Below the pieces are notes generated by a model. That model did no database searches, was not told the origin of the DNA, and saw only the letters and a list, made by a program, of their open reading frames with translations. A program made the position numbers and the translations under genes. Source: Parcubacteria group bacterium RIFCSPLOWO2_01_FULL_48_18 (GTDB lineage: Bacteria > Patescibacteriota > Minisyncoccia > UBA6257 > WO2-01-48-18). From it: a stretch of 48,012 nt of DNA. The stretch covers positions 1 through 48,012 of the forward strand of contig MHXH01000001.1 of NCBI GenBank assembly GCA_001824435.1, in the 5' to 3' direction. Each line of letters begins with the position of its first letter. Position 1 is the first letter of the stretch. This document shows positions 31,266-38,640 of this stretch, in pieces.

Positions 31266-33641
31266 ATGCTCGTATCATATGTTGCGGTCGTTATTATTAT
31301 TGCTGCGTTCGTAGCGGTTTTTTTGTTGTTCCGTCACGTTGTTTCCTCTCGGCTGCTCAAGAAATCTCTTAAGCTGAGGCTTTTGCTTATTAAAGTGCCT
31401 CCGCAGCAATTTGAGCAGAAACCCGGGGAAAAACCCCAGGATTTTAAGACCGAAATTAATCTCACCGAGCAGCTTTTCAATGTATTGAGTAATTTGAAAA
31501 CGCCTTCGGTGGTGGAGGTGGCGGTGCATCATATTGGCGAGGAGATCTACTTCTATGTGGCGGCGACAGAAGAATCCGTTGATTTTGCCATGAGGGAAAT
31601 TCATGGCTTGTGGCCTACCGCAAGCGTTGAAGCAGCCGGTGATTATAATATTTTCAATCCCGAAGGAGAGGTAGCGGCGGCGTATGTAAAACTGCAAGAG
31701 CCGTACATGGTGCCGCTCCGAACATATCAGGAAATAGAGAGCGATACCTTTGCGGGAATCGTGAGTAATCTCTCGAAGCTTGAAAAAGTAGGCGAAGGGG
31801 CTGCGATACAGCTGATTATAAAACGCGCGCCGAACTCCGTGACAAAGAGCATTTATTACGCAATTACCCAGCTCAAGCAGGGAAAAAAATTGAAGGACGT
31901 ACTCTATTCGAATGTGTTTACCGAATTGCATGAGATGTTTATTGCTCCGGCGGCGAGCAAGGAACAGAAAGAGAAAAAGGAGAAAGAAAAAGTCATTGAT
32001 GAGGCCGCGGTCAAGTTGCTGGAACAAAAACTCGCCAAGCCGTTATTTTTCGTGAATATCCGTTTGGTTGCCTCCGGGCCGACAAAAGAACGGGCCCGCG
32101 CCCTCCTTGATAACCTTACGCGGTCCTTTGTGCAATTTAATGCCCCCCGCCGCAATAATCTGAAGGTGGTAGTTCCTTCCGCCTCGCGGTTTCTTATTTT
32201 TCAATTTTCCTTCCGTGAATTTATGGGGGCGCAAGCAATGATTTTAAATAGCGAGGAGCTTGCCGGTATTTGGCACTTGCCGTCTTCTACCACTAATGTG
32301 CCGAGGATTAAATCGTTGAAAGCGAAAGAAGCCCAGCCGCCGATCAATCTGCCGGAGAGCGGCGTGATATTGGGAGAGAGCATATACCGCGGGGAGCGTA
32401 GGCCGGTGAGGATTACGGACGAAGACCGGCGGCGGCATCTCTACGTTATCGGGCAGACCGGAGTCGGTAAGTCGAATTTGATTACGCATCTGGCTGAGCA
32501 GGATATTGTGAGTGGCAGAGGCGTGGCCATGATTGATCCTCACGGCGATTTGGTGGATTCTGTATTGAACCTTATTCCGCCGGAACGCGCCGATGATGTC
32601 GTGGTATTTGATCCGGGGGATATTGAGCGCCCCATCGCGCTGAATATGCTTGAATATGACCCGGCAAGGCCGGAAGAAAAAACGTTCATTGTCAATGAAA
32701 TGCAAGCGATTTTTAACAAGTTGTTTCCGCCGGAAACCATGGGGCCGATGTTTGAACAGTATATGAGAAATGCGCTGCTGCTGCTTATGGAGGATCGAAC
32801 CCAGCCCGGTACGTTGATGGAAGTGCCGCGCGTATTTACCGACGCGGCGTGGCGGAGGGAAAAACTATTGAGAATTTCCAACCCTGCAGTGATCGATTTT
32901 TGGGAAAAAGAAGCTGCCAAGACCACCGGCGAACATTCCATTGCCAACATGGCTCCCTACATTACCTCGAAGTTCAATAATTTCATCGCCAATGATTACG
33001 TACGTCCAATTATTGCGCAGGTCAAATCCGCATTCAGGTTCCGCAAGGTGATGGACGAAGGCAAAATTTTGCTCGTTAATTTATCTAAGGGGAAAATCGG
33101 CGATATCAACGCAGGCCTCCTGGGCATGGTGATTGTGGGCAAGCTCTTGATGGCCGCCCTTTCGCGCGTAGATGTCGAACAAGAGCAGCGGAAAGATTTT
33201 AATCTCTATGTCGACGAATTCCAGAACTTTACCACGGATTCTATTGCGGTTATTTTGTCTGAAGCAAGAAAATACCGTCTGAATTTGACCATCGCGCATC
33301 AGTTCATCGGCCAGCTTACCGAAAAAATCAGAGACGCGGTATTCGGCAACGTGGGTTCGATGGCGGTATTCCGCGTGGGCGTGCAGGATGCGGAATTTTT
33401 AGTGAAGCAATTCGAGCCGATTTTTTCGCAGAACGACCTGATCAATATTGACAACTTCCAGGCGTATGCGAAAGTATTAATTAACAATGAAACGTCGCGG
33501 CCGTTCAATATTGCGATGCCGCTTGCATCGCGAGGTTCTCCCCAAACGGGAAAGAAAATACGGGAACTCTCGCGCCTCAAGTACGGCCAGCCGCGCGAAG
33601 AAATCGAAGCGGATATTATACGGCGGCTTCGAGAGATCTAA
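31266..33641 (+). CDS. membrane-anchored VirD4/TraD- or VirB4-like ATPase
   Basis: The 791-residue protein has one N-terminal membrane helix (VVIIIAAFVAVFLLFRHVV), an N-terminal domain of about 350 residues and a hexameric-type P-loop motor. Walker A is GQTGVGKSN (about 397-405) and Walker B is VAMIDPHGDLVDS (about 420). A second acidic motif, LYVDEFQNFTTDSIAVILSE (about 647), is typical of conjugative coupling proteins and HerA-like pumps, followed by a QF sensor region. Such motors move DNA or proteins through membranes. No relaxase, pilin or channel genes are in the window, so the cargo is unknown. It shares its block with unknown coiled-coil proteins. Confidence 0.82.
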   Translation: MLVSYVAVVIIIAAFVAVFLLFRHVVSSRLLKKSLKLRLLLIKVPPQQFEQKPGEKPQDFKTEINLTEQLFNVLSNLKTPSVVEVAVHHIGEEIYFYVAATEESVDFAMREIHGLWPTASVEAAGDYNIFNPEGEVAAAYVKLQEPYMVPLRTYQEIESDTFAGIVSNLSKLEKVGEGAAIQLIIKRAPNSVTKSIYYAITQLKQGKKLKDVLYSNVFTELHEMFIAPAASKEQKEKKEKEKVIDEAAVKLLEQKLAKPLFFVNIRLVASGPTKERARALLDNLTRSFVQFNAPRRNNLKVVVPSASRFLIFQFSFREFMGAQAMILNSEELAGIWHLPSSTTNVPRIKSLKAKEAQPPINLPESGVILGESIYRGERRPVRITDEDRRRHLYVIGQTGVGKSNLITHLAEQDIVSGRGVAMIDPHGDLVDSVLNLIPPERADDVVVFDPGDIERPIALNMLEYDPARPEEKTFIVNEMQAIFNKLFPPETMGPMFEQYMRNALLLLMEDRTQPGTLMEVPRVFTDAAWRREKLLRISNPAVIDFWEKEAAKTTGEHSIANMAPYITSKFNNFIANDYVRPIIAQVKSAFRFRKVMDEGKILLVNLSKGKIGDINAGLLGMVIVGKLLMAALSRVDVEQEQRKDFNLYVDEFQNFTTDSIAVILSEARKYRLNLTIAHQFIGQLTEKIRDAVFGNVGSMAVFRVGVQDAEFLVKQFEPIFSQNDLINIDNFQAYAKVLINNETSRPFNIAMPLASRGSPQTGKKIRELSRLKYGQPREEIEADIIRRLREI

Positions 33642-33656
33642 TGTTGTCTCGTAGTT

Positions 33657-34313
33657 ATGGCGAAGGACATTGAGTTAGAAAATTCGGAAAAAGCGGTATA
33701 CGATGGAGGAAATAAAAGGGAAAAAGAGGAGCGCCTTATGGATTTAGCTCAAAGATTGGAAGAAATTTCTCCGGAGGATTCCTCGGCGCCCCGATTGATG
33801 GCGGAATTTTTAGCCGCATTTGCCGAAGCATTTTATGTAACTTTGTCTTCGGACGTAGATGCGCTTTATAAGGAGATGGAGGAGAAGAAATTCCTTTTGC
33901 GTCTTGAAAGCGTGAAAAGAATAACGGAATGTTTGATAAAAAAGGCGCCGCTTGAGCTTGGGGGTGGCAAAAAACGTTACGCCAATGCCGTGACGGTTGA
34001 GGGCTTAAGAATTGCATTTGCTGAAGGAGATGCTCCGGGGCCGATCCGTTTGTTGGTTGGTTTCGATTCTGCAATCGGATTTGATGCTCGGGGGTTGAAG
34101 GTTGAGGACATCGAAATGGAAGAAGACGACCCCCGCGATGCGCGTTTTCGAATCGCGTACTGCCGTCACGTTTCCGGCAACCTCCCTCCCGAGCGCATTA
34201 AATATTTTATAGTACGCATTCCGGAGTATATGTTTCCGCCGGAGCTGTTGACCGACGAAGAGAGACGGGGAGGGGGAAAGTTTATGTTTCGAGGTGCGCG
34301 GTTTAACCAATGA
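33657..34313 (+). CDS. hypothetical protein following the VirD4-like ATPase
   Basis: The 218-residue soluble protein is not recognised. The first 70 residues are charged helices (KEERLMDLAQRLEEISPED). The rest is alpha/beta, with strands such as VTVEGLRIAFAEGD and IRLLVGFDSAIGFDARGLKV and an Arg/Gly-rich C-terminus. It starts 15 nt after the ATPase stop and overlaps the next gene by the sequence ATGA, so all three are one operon. A role with the ATPase is suggested only by this linkage. Confidence 0.65.
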   Translation: MAKDIELENSEKAVYDGGNKREKEERLMDLAQRLEEISPEDSSAPRLMAEFLAAFAEAFYVTLSSDVDALYKEMEEKKFLLRLESVKRITECLIKKAPLELGGGKKRYANAVTVEGLRIAFAEGDAPGPIRLLVGFDSAIGFDARGLKVEDIEMEEDDPRDARFRIAYCRHVSGNLPPERIKYFIVRIPEYMFPPELLTDEERRGGGKFMFRGARFNQ

Positions 34314-34915
34314 CTCGCAGGGATTTTATTGCTATCAATATTGTCAGCATTTGCTCTGCCGTTTTGGCAGTTCCGGTGCTTGCGAATGTCGGCGCGCGCG
34401 CTGGCAGCCTTTTATTCTATGCGGTATTTGTCATCGGCGTTGCGGCCGGCGCTGATGTTGCATTGTGGGTTGCGTTTTGGCTCGCGCGATGGAAGCCGGC
34501 ATTCGCCGAGATAGCAAAATTCGGAGCAGTCGGCGTGTTGAATACGCTCATTGATTTTGGAATTTTAAACTTTTTGAGTTTCACGTACGGAGTATATAGC
34601 GGAGGGGTAGTGGCGATTTTTAACGTAATAGGATTTTCGATTGCGGTCGTCAACAGCTATTTTTGGAATAAATATTGGACCTTTGGGGGAAAGGCGCAGA
34701 AAAAAATAATGGAGTTTATTAAGTTTCTCGCCGTAAGCGTTGCCGGCATCGTAATAAATACGTTAATCGTGTATGTGCTTACTACGTTTGCGGGAATAGG
34801 GGACCTTTCTCCGTCTCAATGGGAAAATATTGCGAAGCTCGTGGCAACGTTGGTTTCCCTGGCGTGGACCTTTTGGGGATACAAGCATGTCGTGTTTAGA
34901 CACGAAGGAGCTTGA
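34310..34915 (+). CDS. GtrA-family membrane protein
   Basis: The 201-residue protein has six or so hydrophobic helices. Residues 65-195 match the GtrA family: KFGAVGVLNTLIDFGILNFL, VVNSYFWNKYWTF and late WTFWGYKHVVF. GtrA-like proteins help flip or move lipid-linked sugars during surface glycan or teichoic acid modification. Two extra helices precede the domain. The start overlaps the stop of the previous gene (ATGA). A strong promoter for the next gene begins at the very end of this one. Confidence 0.85.
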   Translation: MTRRDFIAINIVSICSAVLAVPVLANVGARAGSLLFYAVFVIGVAAGADVALWVAFWLARWKPAFAEIAKFGAVGVLNTLIDFGILNFLSFTYGVYSGGVVAIFNVIGFSIAVVNSYFWNKYWTFGGKAQKKIMEFIKFLAVSVAGIVINTLIVYVLTTFAGIGDLSPSQWENIAKLVATLVSLAWTFWGYKHVVFRHEGA

Positions 34916-34940
34916 CAGCGAAAGCGTCTTGTAAGATAAT
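34912..34940 (+). promoter_or_regulatory. promoter of the small Cys-pair protein
   Basis: TTGACA (34912-34917) and GATAAT (34935-34940) have a 17-nt spacer. The -35 overlaps the stop codon of gtrA. Confidence 0.7.
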
Positions 34941-34985
34941 GGAATCAGAACTTTCGGTTTTTGGCGTTTGACAAAGGAGCTTCGT

Positions 34986-35195
34986 ATGGAAGATTTTTTC
35001 TGCCCCAAAGGACATGCTTTGTTTCATAAAGTTATCGATCGCCTGCGGGCTTTAGTCAGTACGGCCAGGGCGCGCCGCGATTATGTGTCCCATGTGAAGG
35101 ATTGTAAAGCCTGCGGTCGGTTTCATAAGAATTTTTTAATGAAGGAGCGCGTGTATGTTGAACTACTTGGCAGCATGAAAGCCGATGTACGTTAA
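34986..35195 (+). CDS. small Cys/His protein, possible zinc-binding
   Basis: The 69-residue basic protein begins at ATG 34986 with AAAGGAG 8 nt upstream; the in-frame TTG 34968 is not supported. It has FFCPKGHALFHKV near the N-terminus and DCKACGRFHKNF in the second half, giving Cys and His residues spaced for a zinc site with a helix between (RLRALVSTARARRDY). It may be a small zinc-ribbon or nucleic-acid-binding protein; this is inference. A perfect terminator includes its last codons. Confidence 0.65.
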   Translation: MEDFFCPKGHALFHKVIDRLRALVSTARARRDYVSHVKDCKACGRFHKNFLMKERVYVELLGSMKADVR

Positions 35196-35205
35196 TCGGC
35201 TTTTT
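35180..35205 (+). terminator. rho-independent terminator
   Basis: AGCCGAT (35180-35186) pairs with ATCGGCT (35195-35201), then TTTTT. The stem begins inside the last codons of the preceding gene. Confidence 0.9.
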
Positions 35206-35240
35206 CATTTGACAAACATAAGCTTCTGTGGATAAAGGGG

Positions 35241-35272
35241 TTGACAGGGGTGCATGGCTCTGCTAGTATAAT
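35241..35272 (+). promoter_or_regulatory. strong promoter in a long intergenic region
   Basis: TTGACA (35241-35246) is followed by TGCTAGTAT (-10 at 35264-35269, 17-nt spacer, extended) overlapping a perfect TATAAT at 35267-35272 (20-nt spacer). Another possible pair, TTGACA 35209-35214 and GATAAA 35231-35236, lies just before. Confidence 0.7.
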
Positions 35273-35276
35273 GATT

Positions 35277-35370
35277 AGGTGAGTGTTAGTTTTCCTTAGC
35301 GATGATATCGACCAAGGAAAACCAGATTATACATTGGCTAAATCCGTCCGAAAGGGCGGATTTGGTTTTT
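35277..35370 (+). ncRNA. candidate small RNA of about 95 nt
   Basis: A strong promoter is followed within 100 nt by an intrinsic terminator, with no convincing gene between. The transcript would hold a hairpin GTTTTCCTT/AAGGAAAAC (35289-35297 with 35314-35322), with an inner CGAT/ATCG stem, a single-stranded ATTATACATTG and the terminator stem. A 37-codon frame from ATG 35302 reads through the terminator but has no ribosome binding site. It could be a leader with an attenuator for murB instead, since murB starts 180 nt later. Confidence 0.4.
35340..35370 (+). terminator. intrinsic terminator of the small RNA or murB leader
   Basis: A 10-bp stem AAATCCGTCC/GGGCGGATTT (35340-35349 with 35354-35363, one wobble), with a GAAA tetraloop, is followed by GGTTTTT. 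Confidence 0.85.
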
Positions 35371-35431
35371 CATGAAGGGAGTACTTGCACTCATTTACCC
35401 TTTATATCATACTAACCATTGAGCGTCGGAT

Positions 35432-35458
35432 TTGCGCACTCACTAAACAATGTATAAT
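35432..35458 (+). promoter_or_regulatory. possible murB promoter
   Basis: TTGCGC (35432-35437) and TATAAT (35453-35458) have a 15-nt spacer, 90 nt before murB. CAATGTATAAT at 35448-35458 is the reverse complement of ATTATACATTG at about 35325-35335 in the candidate RNA. The rest of 35371-35547 shows nothing else. Confidence 0.4.
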
Positions 35459-35547
35459 TGGAGTCAACCACCGGCGCTCACAGAAGAGTAGGGAAGTGTT
35501 TCGCGTAATCTTGCCTGCTCTTTTGTGTAATTTGCGTTTACCGCTTC

Positions 35548-36483
35548 ATGTTATTCGAGAAATATGTCGATGTATCTTCTTGCAGCAACTACCGCATCGG
35601 GGGCCCTGCGGATTTTTTTTATATTGCAAGAACCGTCGAAGATATTGAGGCGGCAGTACAAGAAGCTAGGGGAGCAAAGCTCTCGATTTTCATTCTTGCC
35701 GGCGGAACCAATATCTTGTTTAGCGAAAAGGGGGTACGAGGACTTGTGCTTAAAATTGCCAATGACGGAATCGAATCGCTGGACGGATGCCGAATAAAAG
35801 TTGGGGCAGGCGTTTTGATGAAAGATTTACTAGGGTATATTGTTGCGCGCGGTCTTTCCGGACTCGAATGGGCAGGGGGTTTGCCGGGAACGGTCGGCGG
35901 CGCCATCAGGGGCAATGCCGGCGCGTTCGGAGGAGAAATGAAAGATAGGCTCGTCGAGGTACGGAGCTTGGATATTGCCGCGGAAAAACCGGTGATAAAA
36001 AAACGGCAAAAGTCGGAATGCGAATTTGATTATCGAATGAGCGTGTTTCGCAGATTAGCCAGCGGAGAAATTGTGCTAGATGCCGTTTTCCAAATGGAAG
36101 AGCGAAAACCAGAATTGATCGAAAAGGACATTCAGGATAAAATAAAATATCGGGAAGAAAGGCACCCCCTGGAATATCCGAATATCGGCAGTATCTTTAA
36201 GAATATTCCGTACGAAACGTTTCCGGAAGAATCGAAAGCAGAGGTGTCGCATATAGTGAAGACAGATCCTTTTCCGGTCGTGCCGACTGCATATCTTATT
36301 TCGGAGGCGGGATTGAAGGGGGTTTCGTCCGGTGGCGCGATGATTTCGCCGAAACACCCGAATTTTATCGTCAATTATAATCATGCCACCTCTGAAGACG
36401 TGAAAGCGCTCATCCGGCTCGCCAAAGATAGGGTAAAAGAGAAATATCATGTTGAGCTGCGGGAAGAGATAGAATACGCGTAA
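35548..36483 (+). CDS. murB: UDP-N-acetylenolpyruvoylglucosamine reductase (MurB)
   Basis: The 311-residue FAD enzyme reduces UDP-GlcNAc-enolpyruvate to UDP-MurNAc, the second committed step of peptidoglycan synthesis. FAD-site motifs are present: LAGGTNILFSEKGVRGLV and GLPGTVGGAIRGNAGAFG. So are the proton-donor region PNIGSIFKN and late AYLISEAGLKG, GGAMISPKHPNFIVN and the final Glu (REEIEY). The length is typical of the shorter type II MurB proteins. The ATG at 35548 gives the family N-terminus (CSNYRIGGPADFF). No good ribosome binding site is seen. Confidence 0.95.
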   Translation: MLFEKYVDVSSCSNYRIGGPADFFYIARTVEDIEAAVQEARGAKLSIFILAGGTNILFSEKGVRGLVLKIANDGIESLDGCRIKVGAGVLMKDLLGYIVARGLSGLEWAGGLPGTVGGAIRGNAGAFGGEMKDRLVEVRSLDIAAEKPVIKKRQKSECEFDYRMSVFRRLASGEIVLDAVFQMEERKPELIEKDIQDKIKYREERHPLEYPNIGSIFKNIPYETFPEESKAEVSHIVKTDPFPVVPTAYLISEAGLKGVSSGGAMISPKHPNFIVNYNHATSEDVKALIRLAKDRVKEKYHVELREEIEYA

Positions 36484-36489
36484 AATAAG

Positions 36490-36765
36490 TGAAGCACGAA
36501 ATCCGAATTTCGAAGCACGAAACAAATTCGAATGATCAAAATTCAAATGACAAAAAAGTTTTGAATATTTGGTAATTAAGATTTTAGAATTTGTCTCGAA
36601 TTTCGTATTTCGATATTCGGATTTAGCTTCGATTTGTTTCGGATTTCGACCCATTCGACAAGTCATTCGACTCTGAGAGTCTCAGACTCGATGAGCTCAG
36701 GTCATTCAGACTCTGAAGAGTCTTCAGACTCGATGAGGTCGTCCTGAGCGGAGCCGAAGGACGAT
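36490..36765 (+). repeat. repeat-rich spacer between murB and hpf
   Basis: 36490-36650 consists of GAAGCACGAAATCCGAATTTCG-like units on both strands, forming a long imperfect palindrome. A 25-bp piece (36499-36523) matches 1955-1979 inside copA with one mismatch. 36653-36741 has stacked TCATTCGACTCTGAGAG blocks, and 36699-36741 is the reverse complement of part of the 172-bp repeat. 36741-36762 is the palindrome GTCCTGAGC...CGAAGGAC. No gene lies in this 300-nt spacer. Confidence 0.75.
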
Positions 36766-36788
36766 ATTCGAATTTCTGATCCAATCAA

Positions 36789-37136
36789 TTGGTTATTAAA
36801 CTCAAAGGAACACAACTGGAATTAACTCCTGCCATTGAGCAGTATGTGCGGCAAAAACTCGACAGCGTCCGCCGTCTTATAGTTCGCATTGACGCCAGTA
36901 ATGTCGCAGAGGCGGATGTTGAGATTGAACGAACGACGCGCCATCACCGCCGCGGCCTCGTGTATCGGGCCGAAATTAACCTTGCGTTACCCAAAGAACT
37001 TTTGCGAGCCGAGGCGTTGTCTGAAGACATCAGGCTGGCGGTGAATGAGGCGACGGAAGAATTGAGGAGGCAGATCAAAAAATATAAGGCCAAGCTTGAG
37101 ACGCAATTTCGCCAAGCCAGAAAAATAAATACCTGA
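36789..37136 (+). CDS. hpf: ribosome hibernation promoting factor (HPF/RaiA family)
   Basis: The 115-residue protein fits the short HPF/RaiA family: an N-terminal beta strand (KLKGTQLELTPAIEQYVRQK), a central strand pair (VAEADVEIERTTRHHRRG) and a C-terminal helix rich in basic residues. It binds the 30S subunit and blocks translation in slow growth. The given start TTG 36789 leads directly into the usual xIKLKGT opening. There is no ATG or clear ribosome binding site, and the spacer upstream is repeat DNA, so the exact start is uncertain. Confidence 0.82.
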   Translation: MVIKLKGTQLELTPAIEQYVRQKLDSVRRLIVRIDASNVAEADVEIERTTRHHRRGLVYRAEINLALPKELLRAEALSEDIRLAVNEATEELRRQIKKYKAKLETQFRQARKINT

Positions 37137-37248
37137 TCGGCGTTTCGCGCCGACCCGCTGTGTCCGCTAGACAAGAAGAAGAGAATAGAGTATATTCTCA
37201 ACAGCGTTTCGCGGCTACCCCTGTATACAGAAGAAAGGATCATGGGCC

Positions 37249-37773
37249 GTGCTCCTTTACATCCTGTTGTTATCGTTAACGGTGGGGCTTGCCGTACGAT
37301 ATGTTTATAGGGCTTGTCAGGAAGATGAAGAAAATAAAGAAAAGTGTTTTGAAAGATTGCGTTCTCTTGAGACGCCGGCGGATCAAGATGTCGTATTATT
37401 GGATCCGGAAAGCGCCTTGTGGCACGGAAAGGCGGCATACGTTCAGAAACGACTGGAGCAGCTTGTTCAGCTTATCCGTCAACGTAAGGAGGGCGCACAT
37501 CTGATAGTGCCGATTCGTGTCGGAGTGGCAAAATCTTCATTGTTTTATACAACTTTAGCATGGGCAAAGCGTCTAAGAGGGCTTATAGTGATTTCTGATC
37601 GGCATTTGTATCATCCGCTGGCAGAGATTGACAATGCCCTTGCTCATGAATTGGCTCATTTGTTAACCCCTAACGAGAGTAAGTCACACGGGGTAAGATG
37701 GGAAATGACATATCATATCTTGTGCAGAGCGTTGAAGGCGGCGGATCGGGGCAATATTCAGTCAGTGACTTGA
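37249..37773 (+). CDS. membrane-anchored zincin-like metalloprotein
   Basis: The 174-residue protein starts at GTG 37249, about 9 nt after AAAGGA; the ATG at 37242 is out of frame. It has an N-terminal hydrophobic anchor (VLLYILLLSLTVGLAVRYVY) and a soluble part with ALAHELAHLLTP followed by SHGVRWE. This HExxH plus third His pattern is seen in SprT-like and related zincins. It may be a small membrane protease; the substrate is unknown. Hairpins in the spacer 37138-37199 precede it. The promoter of the next ABC gene begins after its stop. Confidence 0.7.
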   Translation: MLLYILLLSLTVGLAVRYVYRACQEDEENKEKCFERLRSLETPADQDVVLLDPESALWHGKAAYVQKRLEQLVQLIRQRKEGAHLIVPIRVGVAKSSLFYTTLAWAKRLRGLIVISDRHLYHPLAEIDNALAHELAHLLTPNESKSHGVRWEMTYHILCRALKAADRGNIQSVT

Positions 37774-37842
37774 GAGAATTCGACAGAACTTCCGAGAACC
37801 TTACACATCCGGCGCTTTACGCGGCGGATTTTACTATCGAAT

Positions 37843-37871
37843 TTGTCACCGTCCTGGCATTGGTGTATAAT
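37843..37871 (+). promoter_or_regulatory. leaderless promoter of the ABC transporter
   Basis: TTGTCA (37843-37848) and a perfect TATAAT (37866-37871) have a 17-nt spacer. The -10 ends 7 nt before ATG 37879. Confidence 0.75.
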
Positions 37872-37878
37872 TCTTTTG

Positions 37879-38589
37879 ATGATCGAAATAAAGGATCTTA
37901 AGAAAATGTACGGGCGACGAGCAGTGGTTGACGGCGTTTCATTGGTGATTGAAAAAAATAAGGTGTTCGGTTTCCTGGGCCAGAACGGCGCGGGCAAGAC
38001 GACAGCGATGAAAATGATGGTGGGCCTCTTGCGGCCGGATGCCGGCAGCGTATCCATAGCAGGAAGATCCGTCTTGGAAAGCGAAACCAGAGAAATTATC
38101 GGCTTTATGCCGGAGGCGCCTTATTTTTACGAGCGGTTAACCGGGTTTGAGTTTTTGAAGTTTTGCGGAGATTTGTTTCCGAGGCACCGGAAAAAAACAG
38201 GCGCCGAATATGAGGCATTACTGAAGAAAGTAGGTATTTTTGAAGCCAAGGACGCGCCGATTAGAAATTATTCAAAAGGGATGAAACAGCGCCTGGGGTT
38301 TGCGCAGTCGCTGGTGAATGATCCGGAATATGTATTTTTGGATGAGCCGCTTGACGGGCTGGATCCTATCGGTAGGCGGGAGATCAAAGAGATCATTAAA
38401 CTGCTCAAGCAAGAAGGGAGAACGATTTTTTTAAACTCACATATTCTTTACGACACCGAAGAGCTCTGCGACGAGGTGGGCGTGATCCATAAAGGAAAAT
38501 TGTTATACGCCGGATCCGTAAAAGATTTCTGTTCGGGCAAACCGCTTGAAGATCAATTTATTGCTACAGTGGAAGCGCACAACAAATAG
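37879..38589 (+). CDS. ABC transporter ATP-binding protein
   Basis: The 236-residue ATPase starts at ATG 37879 (MIEIKDLKKMYGRRAVV); the longer frame from 37843 overlaps the promoter and is rejected. It has Walker A GQNGAGKTT, the Q-loop region (GFMPEAPYFYERLTG, where the usual Gln is replaced by Met-Pro), the signature NYSKGMKQRLG, Walker B YVFLDEP and the switch His in FLNSHIL. It is of the ABC-2 exporter type (CcmA/NatA-like). The permease gene follows 51 nt later. The exported substrate is not known. Confidence 0.92.
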   Translation: MIEIKDLKKMYGRRAVVDGVSLVIEKNKVFGFLGQNGAGKTTAMKMMVGLLRPDAGSVSIAGRSVLESETREIIGFMPEAPYFYERLTGFEFLKFCGDLFPRHRKKTGAEYEALLKKVGIFEAKDAPIRNYSKGMKQRLGFAQSLVNDPEYVFLDEPLDGLDPIGRREIKEIIKLLKQEGRTIFLNSHILYDTEELCDEVGVIHKGKLLYAGSVKDFCSGKPLEDQFIATVEAHNK

Positions 38590-38615
38590 AATCTGGAATC
38601 TAGAATCCGGAATTT
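38588..38615 (+). repeat. degenerate heptamer repeat
   Basis: AGAATCT, GGAATCT, AGAATCC and GGAATTT follow one another, a 7-bp period of four units beginning in the stop codon of the ABC ATPase gene. Confidence 0.6.
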
Positions 38616-38640
38616 AGGGTTCTATTACAACTTATCATTC

